Positions 54,238-64,000 of a DNA stretch of 64,000 bases are shown piece after piece. Source of the stretch: Portibacter lacus. Its GTDB lineage: Bacteria; Bacteroidota; Bacteroidia; Chitinophagales; Saprospiraceae. The DNA lies in the NCBI RefSeq assembly GCF_021533215.1, contig NZ_JAJNKA010000019.1, positions 1-64,000 on the forward strand, given 5' to 3'. Within the stretch, counting starts at the first letter, position 1. Each line of letters starts with the position of its first letter. Position numbers and translations under genes: made by a program. The notes under the pieces were generated by a model. It did no database searches. It had not been told where the DNA came from and saw only the letters and a list, made by a program, of their open reading frames with translations.

Positions 54238-56490
54238 TTAAAAAGGATAACCGATCCCTGCACTTAAGATAATGTTTTCTCTCATCCACGGGAAAATCCC
54301 AGTTCCAGGTGATTTATGAATCCACCGCTCACCTATATTTTCATAAGGTTCATAAAGTGGAACACCAAAATCTAATCGCACAGCAAAGAAATCTATATCT
54401 GCTCTCAACCCGAACCCTGTATTCCACGCCAGCTCTTTGTAGAAATTGTTCAACTTAAATTGGCCTTCTGGCTTCGAGACCTCATCTCTGATCAGCCATA
54501 CATTTCCAGCATCAAAGAATAAGGCACCGCGAAAAATGGAAAATAGTGGAAACCGATACTCTGTATTGAGCAAAATTCTTATATCTCCAGATTGATCAAT
54601 CGGGTTAATAATACCGGAATCATCTTCTTGTTGATACCTTCCTGGTCCGACAGACCTAAACGCAAAACCTCTTAACGTAGTAGGACCTCCCATGTAGAAT
54701 TGTTTCGTAAAAGGCGCTACTTCGGAGTTTCCATAGGCCTTCACTATACCAAAATTAACTCGAGTGACTAAGTTCTCAATAAATGAAAATTTCCGTGTGA
54801 ATCGATATTCGATATCCGTTCTGACATACTGTGAAATCGGCACTCCCGTTATAGAATTTGCAAAAATAGTCGAAGTATTTCCGGAAGTTTCTAGATTCCA
54901 TCTTAAGTAATAAGAGTTTCGTTGTCCCTCTGTTAGTTTATTCGTATGGGTAAGACCAAATTGGGAACCTATAATTAGATTATCGCTATACCTTAGTTTA
55001 AGACTAGGCTGTGCAATGGCGATACTGTCAAAATAAGTCGTAGTTCCTAGTAAATTAATATAGTTCACAAACAATGGCTGCGCCGTAAAAGTAAACCTTG
55101 ATTCTGTCCTCCATTCATAGCCATAAGTAAAATTCGCACTATTGACATTGAAAAACTCTAGCCAGAGTTGATAGTCGTTTTCTAATTTTATAAATGTTTT
55201 CGGTGCTACAGAAGACCTTAGTTTCCTCGTTGGAAATGGCACGAGCAATCTCGGAACTTCATAGCCAACACCTGCTGCGATATTAAGAATAGAAAATCCT
55301 ACATTTAGATCCTTATACTGCAATTCGGTACCTCCTCTGATCGTCGCGCTGAATTTCTCTGCTCTTCTAAAAGTATTGTCATTGGTGTATGAAAAGGAAA
55401 GAGAAGAACCCAGAAAACTTTGATCTGAAGTGGACAACTCTCCATCATATCTTGCACTCTGATACAGTGTCGGAGTTAATAAAATATTGACATCTAGCGA
55501 ATCCGCGGCAGACTTCTCGTATTGAATATTGACATACTTGAAAATATTCAAGTTGATTAACCGGGATAGGGTAAGACTATAATCTTTCACTGAAAAAACT
55601 TCGTCAGGCTGAATAAGAATATTGCTCTCTAACGTTTTCTTGTCGATGAATTTGAAATCCTCGTAAATGTTTAAATTTTTCCAGACATAACTGTTTTTAG
55701 CATCTGCAATTGCACCAGAACCCAATGCTCCACTAGTGGTATAAACATTAACATTCTTAATGAAATATTTCCTGTGCAGGCTGTCATTCGCAGGCTTCTT
55801 AATCTTCATAATCACGTTCACACTGTCTATGCTTGCCGTATCAACTAAGTAATAAATATCCAGTGAATTAAAATCGAAATATCCTTTAGATCTTACATAT
55901 TCTGTTACTTCGGCTCGCTCGATATCAAATGCTTCGATTCGGTATCGATCTCCTTCTTTGACACTCATTCTTCTAAAGCTCCTGATGAGAGAATCGATCG
56001 GCGTATTTCCTTTCGGTCGCTCCACTTTGGCCATTATGGTAGGCGGAGTTGCGTCAATATTATATTTTATCGTGGCAGTTTTATCCTTTTCTTGAACTTC
56101 GCCAGTAACTTCGCTATTAAAGTAACCTTCATCCTGCATCTCTTTCTTGATGATCTGTTCGACTAGAGGAATATTGACTTCATCAAGGTAGACAGGCTCT
56201 TCAGCAAAACGATTGTAAATGAACTTAGACCACCACTTGTCTTTGCTTTCATCGAAGCGGTAGTAAACCCATAGATTAAAATAAACCAAACTCAAAAGCT
56301 TTCTATTCGGTTTCGGATAGATTGCAAGATCTATGGCTTCTCGTACCCTATCTTCTTCCGCAAGCTTGTCATCCTTAGCAAGCTCTATTTCTGCTCCTCT
56401 ATATAACTTCTTATCGTCTGGTACATACTTAGGAATCGAGCACGATGCCAGCAATAAGATTGTCACTATAATGATCCCACTCCGCTTCAT
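54238..56490 (-). CDS. tamL: TamL: BamA/TamA-family outer-membrane lipoprotein
   Basis: A 750-residue protein of the Omp85 superfamily. The N terminus has a lipobox (LLLASC), which sets the Bacteroidota TamL type apart from proteobacterial TamA. POTRA-like segments follow (about 25-350), then a C-terminal barrel with the Omp85 motif FYMGGPTTLRGF and VRLDFGVPLYEP. The C terminus ends LSAGIGYPF with terminal Phe. With TamB it helps to insert or supply components for the outer membrane. It overlaps tamB by 4 bases. Confidence 0.85.
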   Translation of the reverse strand: MKRSGIIIVTILLLASCSIPKYVPDDKKLYRGAEIELAKDDKLAEEDRVREAIDLAIYPKPNRKLLSLVYFNLWVYYRFDESKDKWWSKFIYNRFAEEPVYLDEVNIPLVEQIIKKEMQDEGYFNSEVTGEVQEKDKTATIKYNIDATPPTIMAKVERPKGNTPIDSLIRSFRRMSVKEGDRYRIEAFDIERAEVTEYVRSKGYFDFNSLDIYYLVDTASIDSVNVIMKIKKPANDSLHRKYFIKNVNVYTTSGALGSGAIADAKNSYVWKNLNIYEDFKFIDKKTLESNILIQPDEVFSVKDYSLTLSRLINLNIFKYVNIQYEKSAADSLDVNILLTPTLYQSARYDGELSTSDQSFLGSSLSFSYTNDNTFRRAEKFSATIRGGTELQYKDLNVGFSILNIAAGVGYEVPRLLVPFPTRKLRSSVAPKTFIKLENDYQLWLEFFNVNSANFTYGYEWRTESRFTFTAQPLFVNYINLLGTTTYFDSIAIAQPSLKLRYSDNLIIGSQFGLTHTNKLTEGQRNSYYLRWNLETSGNTSTIFANSITGVPISQYVRTDIEYRFTRKFSFIENLVTRVNFGIVKAYGNSEVAPFTKQFYMGGPTTLRGFAFRSVGPGRYQQEDDSGIINPIDQSGDIRILLNTEYRFPLFSIFRGALFFDAGNVWLIRDEVSKPEGQFKLNNFYKELAWNTGFGLRADIDFFAVRLDFGVPLYEPYENIGERWIHKSPGTGIFPWMRENIILSAGIGYPF

Positions 56491-59400
56491 TTCTTAGGTT
56501 TTATCTGACCAAATTTTGTTTTATAGGAAAGCCCGACGCCCGTTTTCCATACATTATCATCGCTTAATGCATTGAAATCTGATTTCTGAAATACTTTAAC
56601 CCTCAGTTTTCCGGAAGCTGTAAGAATGTACTGGATGACAAAGTCACCTGCAAAACTAGAAAAGTTATTGCTAGTTGAGTTGCCCGTTTCCAAGTTGGCA
56701 TTTCCTCCAGCAGAGATGATCAATCGATCATTAAAAAGCTTCTGTTTTAAGCCAATTCCGAATTCGGTAACGTTCGCATTGCCCTCTTTGGTGATATCTT
56801 GATATTGGTCAATGTTGAAGTCTATTTCGAAACCTTGCGCACGAGACGCTAGCTTGTTCAGTTGACCATTGATTAAGTTTCCTACACTACTAACTGCGGT
56901 AGACGTTCCGACATTACTGATGTTTCCACCACTACTTCCTCCTACGAAACTATTGAAAAGGATAATACTTCCCACTTGCTCCAGCAACTGGGTTTCGTTT
57001 TCTCTAAGCTGAGAAAGGGCAGAAGTGATTGAATTTCCAACAGGGTTAGACGACGATTCTGGAATCTGAATATCAAAGGATAATTCAGGTTTTGTCAATG
57101 TTCCATCTACATTTAAAACGACATTCACTTTTGTTCTTAATGAACCACTATCATCATCTAGACTTCCTCCCGAACTTTCTAGAAGTGCATACGTATTAAC
57201 ATCAGCAGAATACAATGCACGCATATCAAGGATGGCATCATACGGGTCGCCCTGAAATACAATTTTACTTCCTGCATCTAATGCGAATGTTCTCCTAATC
57301 GTATTCTCATACGAGACACGATAATTTCCTTCAGTAACGATATAATCTCCGACGATTCTTATGTCTCCGTATGCAGGAATGGTAACGATTAAGTTGGTAT
57401 TCCCTCGGATGTCTAGTCTATCACCTGTTACTGGATCTACGATCACATGAAATAAGGCATCATCTGTTGCGCTAAGGGTCAGATTAAGTTCGATAGAGCT
57501 GTTAGGTGCATAGACTTTCTGAGAAATACTATCGATAGCTTCTTCGGAATTAATTTCGTTTCCGTCGTAAAATAGAATATATGATTCTTGGGTAAGAACA
57601 GCAGCTGAACTCAGCAGTTGAACGGTAAAGTCAGTTTCTTTCAAGGCTGAAATATCAGCAGTGATTACAGGACGATTGGTAGTCCCGGTAATCTTAGCAT
57701 CTACCTTTCCTACGAATGTGCCATAGTAATATTCTCGCTTATTCTGCTTAGAATTAAGAAACATGAATTGTTCGGCGTTAAAGTCTAGATCGAAAGCGAT
57801 ATCATCGAAGAAGTCATGGGTGATGTTACCTTTCAGGTAAGAAAGTCTACCAGCTTGATCCTCTAATGTAGCGTCCGGTTTGATGAGACCATCAGAAATA
57901 TTAATTTTACCTTCCTTGATCTTGTATTCTGTTCCTAGATCAACGATGAATGCCTTCACTTCTTGGAAGTATAAAGCTCCTGTGATCAGTGGGTCTGCTA
58001 ATTGTCCATCGATGGCTAGATATCCTTGCATCGCACCTTCTAAGTTTTTCGCATATGAGGTAACGAAAGGACTAAACGGGGCAAGGTTTAACTTTTCGAT
58101 CAGCACTTTACCGTACATATAGGAGCTGGATAAGTCATAATTTACATCCCCTTCTAATAATACTTCCTCTCCTTTCAGACTCAAAAGTGCGGTAACATCT
58201 TGTCCTTCTTTCTGCGCTTTTAATCCTAGGTCTCCTATTTGAAATTCGTTAAATCGGATATTGTTAATATTAAGATCCCCATCTATTGGCGTTTCGTCAT
58301 TCAGCCCTATTTGTAGATCTCCATTCATAAGTCCATCCACATCTAGTGAATCGATGCCCACGATGTCTACAAGGTTATTCAGATTAAAATTAGTAAATGA
58401 AAGATCTATTTTGTCACTCGTTCCACCTATCGAAAACGCCTCTTCAGAATTGTTGATTTGAATTTTCGGAATGACCATTCCTTCCTCACCGATCAAGATG
58501 GAGGACTCCTGTTCAAGATTCCATTTCTGATCATTTAGGTAGAAATCTTTAATCATATCGATCGAGAAATTGATGCTGTCTTGGGCTCTAATCTGAGATG
58601 TGAAAGCCAGACTTTTTTCATCTTTCTGATTTCGAATGAGACCATTGATGATGGCAGATTGCTCTCGAAAGATCATATCTAGATTTACTTCTCCTAAGTG
58701 GACGGACTCAGACATAGACACCGAATCTATATGTAGATTTGATTTGATTAAGTTGGGATTATTCTGAGCTGTTGCTTTGATATTTTCTATATAGTATCCA
58801 TCATATATAATCACAGGTGCGACTGCTTTGAATTCTGTTAGATTATTAGGCATGTCAAGGGCGAAATCTAAGGTTACCGTGTCTAGTCTTTCTAGAGGGA
58901 AATCGAAAAATTGAGCAACTTCCGTAGCATTGAAGACTTGTAAATTGACATCCATTACATCGTTCCTAACTTTCTTAAGTTCCTGAGATGAAAGGATATC
59001 GTCTTCGCCGGAAGTACGACCTAAGAAGTTTTTCAAAGGGAAGTACTGGTCTAGAAAATCAAGAATCACATCAGGTAAGATGCTCAACTGATAATCGCCT
59101 TCTACCTTCGCATCAATGAAGTCTCCATTCAGAAACAAGCCCTTTCTGCCATTTTCTTTTTTTGCTACTAAGGTGATGCTGTCTGTTAACCATTCTTTCT
59201 GCTCTTTATACATTCGGATATTCTTAATGGTAATCCTGCCATCTGCGTCGTCTGGGTTTAGACCAGCGATATCTGCGTTTATATCCAATTGAATTTGGAA
59301 TTTTTCATCAGCCAGATTGAGTTTCTCTAGATTAAGCGTATCCAGCGCAAGGTCGAATCTCATAATCGGAATCGAGTCATTCATATCTACTAGACCTTTG

Positions 59401-61394
59401 AAATTCATCCTAATATTTTTGTCATTAATATCAGCAAGTCCCGTAAATTTTAATCCATCGATAAATCCATCAATATTGAAATTTTCATAGACATATCCAT
59501 TGTATTCTACTTGGGAGACCGTTGCATCTATCTTTGTTTTTAGGTCTTCCGTTGTTATTCCGCTTCCATCGAACTTGGCATCAAGTGTGATTGTGTTAAG
59601 ACTGTCATTGTCTAGTAACGATCTTAGATTGAACTGATCAAAAGTAATTTTTCCTTGGTAAGTGGCGTCATCATATTCTGGTGTAAATTGTACCATCAGA
59701 TCGGTTCCGATATCACCTAAAGAAGTCGTGAAACTGCCATCTAGATTAACATTGTATATTGTTCCTTTCGCATTTCCTGAATATCTTATTGTATCAAATT
59801 TTGCTACCATTTCAGGTAGTGAATCCACGAATATAGCAGCATCCTTATACCCAGAGATGATATGGTGAATTTTCAAGTCGTACTTTAATTTCTCTGTGTC
59901 AGATAGGTTTTCTAGTTCGCCACTAAATTTTGCTTCAGCAAGAGATTCCGTATAAATTTCTAGGTTCGTTAGATTTAGTTTTTGCATGCCTCCGGAAGCA
60001 TTGGTCGTGATTCTGATGTCTCCGATTTCTTTTAGCTGTCTTTTCAAGGTGTCATTCGGCAAGAAAACAACATATTCTTCATAATCAGCTTTTCCGTTCA
60101 ATTTGAAATTCTGAACACTGATATTATCAGGATTAAGAAGGTTGACAAATTTTCCACTCGCATCTATTGAGGTATTCCCAACTGTTAAATTTAGTTTGTT
60201 AAGTTGCATTTTCGCCAATGTTCCTTCAGCGCTTCCGCTCATCTTAAGCATTTCATCCATAAATGGTTCTATGGCTTCCAGAGGTAAGAAATACGACAAG
60301 TTTTTCATGGATAAATTCACAGACGGAATTCTGAGATCTATTTTTGTAGAAGGATCCATCGAAGCTAGGGCATTAAAATCAGAATATTGAGCAGTAATGC
60401 TAGCATTAGCTTGGCTTCCTAATGTTTGTAGGTCCAGATTGTTAATAGAGAAAGATTGATCCGTTAGTACGACTTGGCCACTCAAGTTTTCTAAGCTAAA
60501 TTGATTATTCAATTTCAATTTAATTTGGTCTACACTTCCGCTAAGTTGTTTACTATTAACGGAAAGATCTGCAATATCTACTTGTAGGTCTTGAACTTCT
60601 ATAAATCTAGCATCAAAGGTGTCTGTCCGTACGAATCCTTTTTCCTTCATAGAGAGAAAGGCATTGTTAACTTGTAGTTTTTTTATGTCAATGTTATAAG
60701 GTAGGCTACTCAATGGAAAAGCCATGGTTGTATTTTCTTGAATAGGTTGTTCAGCCGGAATATTCGCTTCGTTTCCAGGATAAAGTAAGCTCTCAGCTCC
60801 TAGACCATCCATTCTAATATAGTCGAAAACTAAAACCTCGTTATTAAGGTCAAATTTGCTAATCTTAAGATCTAGATTGTCGAAATGTACTTTGTGTTCT
60901 CCGCTTAATAAATTGGCGGTAGCCCTAACATTATCAATGTTCACTTTATCTAGATCAATAACAATCGTTGACTCAGATGAAGTAGTCGTATCTTCGGAAG
61001 CAAATGCATCGATTAAGAACTGGAAATTGTAGATACTATCTTGGTTCTCATCAACATTGATAATACCAGTATTCATCTTTAACTGGTCGATTTCAATGAT
61101 TTTTCGAATTAACTTAAAGAATGCAATATCGATGAAAATCTCCTTGGCGTATAAAAGAGTGTCTTGTTTCTGATCTTCTATGTAGATGCCTTTTATACTG
61201 GCAGCATCTACAAAATTCATCGCTACTTTATCGATGGCTACTTTCGTGTTTAATTGTTTGGATAATTGAGTCGTTGCGAAATGTGCAATTTTCGTCTGAA
61301 CGAAGGGAAGCCTGAGTAGTGCCAATAGCAAGATAACAAGGATGATGATCCCAGCCAATATCTTTAAAGTTAGCTTGCTTATTTTCTTAATCAT
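56487..61394 (-). CDS. tamB: TamB-type translocation/assembly protein
   Basis: A giant 1635-residue protein with an N-terminal inner-membrane helix (about residues 10-30), then over a thousand residues of repeated beta strands (AsmA/DUF490 groove), and a C-terminal TamB domain around residues 1400-1570 (for example VSYENTIRRTFALDAGSKIVF and LEQVGSIILFNSF). Such proteins bridge the periplasm and may carry lipids. The start is placed at ATG 61394 (MIKKISKLTLKIL); the longer frame uses TTG 61415. It is the upstream half of the tamB-tamL unit and divergent from an AsmA-like gene. Confidence 0.9.
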   Translation of the reverse strand: MIKKISKLTLKILAGIIILVILLLALLRLPFVQTKIAHFATTQLSKQLNTKVAIDKVAMNFVDAASIKGIYIEDQKQDTLLYAKEIFIDIAFFKLIRKIIEIDQLKMNTGIINVDENQDSIYNFQFLIDAFASEDTTTSSESTIVIDLDKVNIDNVRATANLLSGEHKVHFDNLDLKISKFDLNNEVLVFDYIRMDGLGAESLLYPGNEANIPAEQPIQENTTMAFPLSSLPYNIDIKKLQVNNAFLSMKEKGFVRTDTFDARFIEVQDLQVDIADLSVNSKQLSGSVDQIKLKLNNQFSLENLSGQVVLTDQSFSINNLDLQTLGSQANASITAQYSDFNALASMDPSTKIDLRIPSVNLSMKNLSYFLPLEAIEPFMDEMLKMSGSAEGTLAKMQLNKLNLTVGNTSIDASGKFVNLLNPDNISVQNFKLNGKADYEEYVVFLPNDTLKRQLKEIGDIRITTNASGGMQKLNLTNLEIYTESLAEAKFSGELENLSDTEKLKYDLKIHHIISGYKDAAIFVDSLPEMVAKFDTIRYSGNAKGTIYNVNLDGSFTTSLGDIGTDLMVQFTPEYDDATYQGKITFDQFNLRSLLDNDSLNTITLDAKFDGSGITTEDLKTKIDATVSQVEYNGYVYENFNIDGFIDGLKFTGLADINDKNIRMNFKGLVDMNDSIPIMRFDLALDTLNLEKLNLADEKFQIQLDINADIAGLNPDDADGRITIKNIRMYKEQKEWLTDSITLVAKKENGRKGLFLNGDFIDAKVEGDYQLSILPDVILDFLDQYFPLKNFLGRTSGEDDILSSQELKKVRNDVMDVNLQVFNATEVAQFFDFPLERLDTVTLDFALDMPNNLTEFKAVAPVIIYDGYYIENIKATAQNNPNLIKSNLHIDSVSMSESVHLGEVNLDMIFREQSAIINGLIRNQKDEKSLAFTSQIRAQDSINFSIDMIKDFYLNDQKWNLEQESSILIGEEGMVIPKIQINNSEEAFSIGGTSDKIDLSFTNFNLNNLVDIVGIDSLDVDGLMNGDLQIGLNDETPIDGDLNINNIRFNEFQIGDLGLKAQKEGQDVTALLSLKGEEVLLEGDVNYDLSSSYMYGKVLIEKLNLAPFSPFVTSYAKNLEGAMQGYLAIDGQLADPLITGALYFQEVKAFIVDLGTEYKIKEGKINISDGLIKPDATLEDQAGRLSYLKGNITHDFFDDIAFDLDFNAEQFMFLNSKQNKREYYYGTFVGKVDAKITGTTNRPVITADISALKETDFTVQLLSSAAVLTQESYILFYDGNEINSEEAIDSISQKVYAPNSSIELNLTLSATDDALFHVIVDPVTGDRLDIRGNTNLIVTIPAYGDIRIVGDYIVTEGNYRVSYENTIRRTFALDAGSKIVFQGDPYDAILDMRALYSADVNTYALLESSGGSLDDDSGSLRTKVNVVLNVDGTLTKPELSFDIQIPESSSNPVGNSITSALSQLRENETQLLEQVGSIILFNSFVGGSSGGNISNVGTSTAVSSVGNLINGQLNKLASRAQGFEIDFNIDQYQDITKEGNANVTEFGIGLKQKLFNDRLIISAGGNANLETGNSTSNNFSSFAGDFVIQYILTASGKLRVKVFQKSDFNALSDDNVWKTGVGLSYKTKFGQIKPKK

Positions 61395-61491
61395 TGTCTC
61401 TATAACGCTTACCAAAGTCTAAAATACTACTTTCAGTTCGCTTGCATTGAACATTTATTAAATCATTAACGTAAGATTTAAAACGTAAATA

Positions 61492-62577
61492 ATGGCAACG
61501 AAATATAAAAAAAGGAAAATAGCGCTGATTACATTGATGGTTGTGATATTATCATTGATAATCATTCGATTATTACTACCGAGTATTGTGAAGAATCAGG
61601 TGAACAAAAGATTAGCAGAAATAGATGGCTATCAAGGCTCCATTTCAGAAGTAGACCTACATTTATATAGAGGCGCAGCGAAGATATTCGACTTTAACAT
61701 TGACAAGTATAATGAAAAGCAACTAGAACCTTTTATAAATGTCCCAGCGTCAGAATTTTCTATAGAATGGAAGAGTTTGTTCAAAGGGGCAATAGTAGGT
61801 GAAATGACCTTATTCAGTCCAGCTTTGAATATAGATATTACTTCTTCAGGGGAAGCTGAGCAGACTGGGATGGAGATTGATTGGGTAGACTTGGTGAAGG
61901 ATTTAACACCGATTAGGATTAATACTTTTCGAATAGAAAATGCACAGTTGGATGTTGACTTTCCAGCGTCTGAAAAGCCGGATTTTGATTTCGATATGAA
62001 AGAAATAGATGTTCTTATAACAAATATTTCGAACGTGGAGGATAAGAGTCATGCCTTGCCATCGGATATTAAAATTACTTCTAAGATCAGCAATTATTAC
62101 GGAAATCTAGACGTGACAGCGAAGGCGAACATGCTCAAAGAAATTCCCGATATGGATATGAACATGACACTAGAAGGACTGCGATTAGAGTCGCTTAATG
62201 CTTTTCTGACTTACTATGCAGGAATGGATTTCGAAAGTGGTACGATGAATTTGTATAGTGAAGTTGCACTAAAGGATAAAGCTTTCGAAGGATACATTAA
62301 GCCTACACTTCATGATCCAGTTATTTTTGAGGCGAAAGAAGAAGATCGGAGTCTATGGCAAGCGGCGAAAGAACTGGTAACAGAAGGTGTACAAGAGATT
62401 TTTGAAAATCAGAAAATAGAACAAACTGCAGCAAAAATTCCTATATCTGGGACAATAGAGGGAGCATCTGTCAATTACTGGCAAGCATTTGTAACCAATC
62501 TAAGAAATGCTTACATCGAAGCGCTAAAAAATCAACTTGATAATACCATTGCATTTGGTGAGGTAGCCGAAAAGTAA
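61492..62577 (+). CDS. AsmA/DUF748-like membrane-anchored protein
   Basis: The 361-residue protein has one N-terminal helix (ALITLMVVILSLIIIRLLL) and a periplasmic beta-rich part with DUF748/AsmA features: SISEVDLHLYRGAAKIFDF, LTPIRINTFRIENAQLDVDF and GMDFESGTMNLYSEV. It is a short relative of TamB-like bridge proteins and lies divergent from tamB with about 100 bases between. A part in envelope lipid traffic or barrel assembly is inferred from fold and location. Confidence 0.72.
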   Translation: MATKYKKRKIALITLMVVILSLIIIRLLLPSIVKNQVNKRLAEIDGYQGSISEVDLHLYRGAAKIFDFNIDKYNEKQLEPFINVPASEFSIEWKSLFKGAIVGEMTLFSPALNIDITSSGEAEQTGMEIDWVDLVKDLTPIRINTFRIENAQLDVDFPASEKPDFDFDMKEIDVLITNISNVEDKSHALPSDIKITSKISNYYGNLDVTAKANMLKEIPDMDMNMTLEGLRLESLNAFLTYYAGMDFESGTMNLYSEVALKDKAFEGYIKPTLHDPVIFEAKEEDRSLWQAAKELVTEGVQEIFENQKIEQTAAKIPISGTIEGASVNYWQAFVTNLRNAYIEALKNQLDNTIAFGEVAEK

Positions 62578-62586
62578 CTACTTTTC
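62569..62586. terminator. Hairpin spanning two abutting stop codons
   Basis: GAAAAGT (62569-62575) pairs with ACTTTTC (62580-62586) over AACT. It covers the stop codons of the AsmA-like gene (+) and the PH-like gene (-), which end on neighbouring bases. The short stem and T-rich arm could stop both transcripts weakly. Confidence 0.35.
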
Positions 62587-63066
62587 TGAAAAAAGCGCTT
62601 GAATTTCTTCTCGCTCGTCGTAAAGTTCTTTAGAAAAGAAGGTGAACGTTCTTCCATTTTTTAGGGTAATAACCATCCCTTTATTTCCTCCGAAATTGTA
62701 GACTCGATCTCTGTTTCCGAAATGGACAAATAAGCCGCTTGATTTCGTAATTGGATTCGTTACAAAAAAATCGATATCAGCAATAACTGATTTTTTCAAA
62801 TTGACCTTCGTAAACCCGAGTGGGTTGATTTTTATGGAAATATTTTTCTTGCCGAATTTCACTCTCAAAGTGGCATTAGCTAAGTAATATATAACTACAC
62901 CCAGCGCGGCAACAATCAAAATGAGCGCTATAATTTCAAGGGAAAATGTGGAATTTGAAATCAATAAAGACACAATTTTATACAAGCAAAGTAGGATGAA
63001 AGCTCCTATTGTTGCAAGAGAAAAAATATCTCTAAAGTTTTGATGTAATTTTATAGTGTTTCTCAT
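62578..63066 (-). CDS. Small membrane protein with PH-like tail
   Basis: A 162-residue protein with two hydrophobic helices near the N terminus (about 16-35 and 40-65), then a strand-rich soluble part (VKFGKKNISIKINPLG, NKGMVITLKNGRTFTFFS) that resembles the bacterial PH-type domain seen in many small Bacteroidota membrane proteins. No function is known. It stands alone and ends on the base next to the AsmA-like gene's stop. Confidence 0.6.
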   Translation of the reverse strand: MRNTIKLHQNFRDIFSLATIGAFILLCLYKIVSLLISNSTFSLEIIALILIVAALGVVIYYLANATLRVKFGKKNISIKINPLGFTKVNLKKSVIADIDFFVTNPITKSSGLFVHFGNRDRVYNFGGNKGMVITLKNGRTFTFFSKELYDEREEIQALFSEK

Positions 63067-63237
63067 ATTTATTCATCTGTAGTTTACATAAAGTTAACAA
63101 TTAATTTACATTAAAACTATAATCACCTGTAAATTAAGAGTTTTGCGTGATAAGAATTATAACGATAATTGTTAATTTTTAGTTCAGATGGCAGCGAAAA
63201 TTAAGTGAGAAGTGGGTGAGATGTCGTTGTGAATAAA

Positions 63238-64000
63238 TCAGGAAGGAAGGTCTTGTAATTTTTGGAGAATTAAAGATTTTTCAGAAATATTATTCACTGC
63301 ATTTAGTGCTTTTGTTAGCATCTCCCTAGCTAACATGTAGTCCTTCATTGTTGAATATATTTCGGCGAATACAGAATAAAAAAGGTATTCTCTTCCTTTT
63401 AAATTTTCAAGATCGATACTTTCTAATGTTTCCTTTGCTTGGGTTGTCTTTCCCTGTTGATTAAGTATTACTGCTAGGTTTAGAAAATTAGATGCGGTCG
63501 GTAAAAGGAGGATGAGGTTTCTGTGATATATTTCCAATTTTGCCCAGTCTGTTTCTTCGTAAGTTCTAGCGTTAATGTATTCACCAGCAATTGCAGCTTC
63601 CCAGTGAAATCTCGTGTATTCATCGGTTTCCACAGCTTCTTCCATCCATTGATGTCCTTTGAGAATAAGTTGGAAATTCCATTTTTGGCGTTCTTGATGT
63701 TTGAGTTTAATGAGGTGATTATCATCTGATATTTTAGCTTCAAGCCGCGCGGCATGGAAACACATCATTGCCATCATTGCCTTAGATTCTGGAAGATCGA
63801 AACGATCTATAAGGAGACCATTCAAGCGCAAAGCTTCGGCGATTAGATCTTTTTTGATGAGTTTTTCTTTGTTGGAAGAGTGAAATCCTTCATTGAATAA
63901 AAGGTAGATGGCAAGATGGACAGATGCTATTCTTTCTTTAAATTGTTCGCCGCTGGGTACTTCAAATTTCACTTGGTTTAGGTCAATGTTTTTCCGAGCT
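63238..64000 (-). CDS. Sigma-70 family protein with helical C-terminal domain (5' end outside the window)
   Basis: The frame is open to the window edge at 64000, so the N-terminal sigma-2/sigma-4 parts are missing here. The visible 254 or so residues read KNIDLNQVKFEVPSGEQFKERIASVHLAIYLLFNEG and FCFHAARLEA-like patterns, the DUF6596 extension of large ECF-type sigma factors, followed by TPR-like helices (NQQGKTTQAKETLESI). The GTG at 63972 would be an internal codon, not a start. These sigma factors often sit beside a YCII-type gene, which would lie outside the window. Confidence 0.72.
   Translation of the reverse strand, partial: ARKNIDLNQVKFEVPSGEQFKERIASVHLAIYLLFNEGFHSSNKEKLIKKDLIAEALRLNGLLIDRFDLPESKAMMAMMCFHAARLEAKISDDNHLIKLKHQERQKWNFQLILKGHQWMEEAVETDEYTRFHWEAAIAGEYINARTYEETDWAKLEIYHRNLILLLPTASNFLNLAVILNQQGKTTQAKETLESIDLENLKGREYLFYSVFAEIYSTMKDYMLAREMLTKALNAVNNISEKSLILQKLQDLPS

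Noticed and set aside
1-64000. CRISPR array, prophage, insertion sequence or defence island
   Set aside because: No regularly spaced repeats, transposase, integrase, phage structural genes, or restriction or toxin genes are visible; the genes are housekeeping or envelope types throughout.

Overview
The window is AT-rich chromosomal DNA from a member of the Bacteroidota. Several things point there: -7 elements of the TAnnTTTG type in front of genes (2777, 16372, 26681, 27221, 46307 and the minus-strand 515-522), little sign of Shine-Dalgarno sequences, a C-terminal type IX secretion sorting domain (42094-43458), a DUF5723 gene, an SDR-type threonine dehydrogenase, a TamB/TamL pair in which the BamA-family partner is a lipoprotein, and lipoproteins with short lipoboxes. 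The class is less certain. A futalosine-type amidohydrolase argues for Saprospiria, Chitinophagia or Cytophagia rather than Flavobacteriia. I see no phage, insertion sequence, CRISPR array or toxin-antitoxin locus. Most of the window is ordinary housekeeping DNA.

Layout. 1-548: a gene-free stretch with a structured repeat and a complete minus-strand transcription unit for a very unusual tRNA-like RNA (promoter, tRNA-like body of 139 nt, terminator). 726-6236 (+): GH113-type glycosidase, panC, panD, a flippase-like membrane protein, rfaE2, a Nif3-family protein and a zinc-ribbon coiled-coil protein. 6312-10182 (-): VOC protein, ABC membrane protein and ATPase, esterase, secreted oxidoreductase. 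10241-12391 (+): tdh-kbl for threonine breakdown. 12527-16219 (-): outer-membrane-like protein, a FtsX/LolD-type ABC pair and a ROK sugar kinase. 16402-19674 (+): ileS. 19769-22275: ThuA-like lipoprotein, divergent from an MFS sugar transporter.

22428-27335: RNA-processing metallo-beta-lactamase protein, a lipoprotein/DUF5723 pair, a stand-alone LytTR regulator and tRNA-Asn. 27916-38309: PBP1A, a HEAT-cyclophilin lipoprotein, gcvT, DUF1015, an amidohydrolase, an exported aminotransferase and an AEC-type carrier. 38412-41883: secreted hydrolase with a LytS/LytR two-component pair, all with 4-base overlaps. 42094-43778: a T9SS cargo protein and a Dabb protein. 43782-46170 (-): MntR-type regulator, metal-binding protein and ABC ATPase, behind a clear operator palindrome but without a permease. 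46371-48548: membrane pyrophosphatase. 48948-51889 (-): egtB, an unknown gene and egtD. 51958-61394 (-): PIF1-like helicase, TamL and TamB, divergent from an AsmA-like protein. 62578-64000 (-): a PH-like membrane protein and the 3' part of a sigma-70 family gene cut by the window edge.

The least ordinary objects are the tRNA-like gene at 350-488 and its partial copy at 66-101, the unknown protein embedded in the ergothioneine-type cluster, the permease-less metal transporter operon, and two genes whose only sensible start appears to be CTG.
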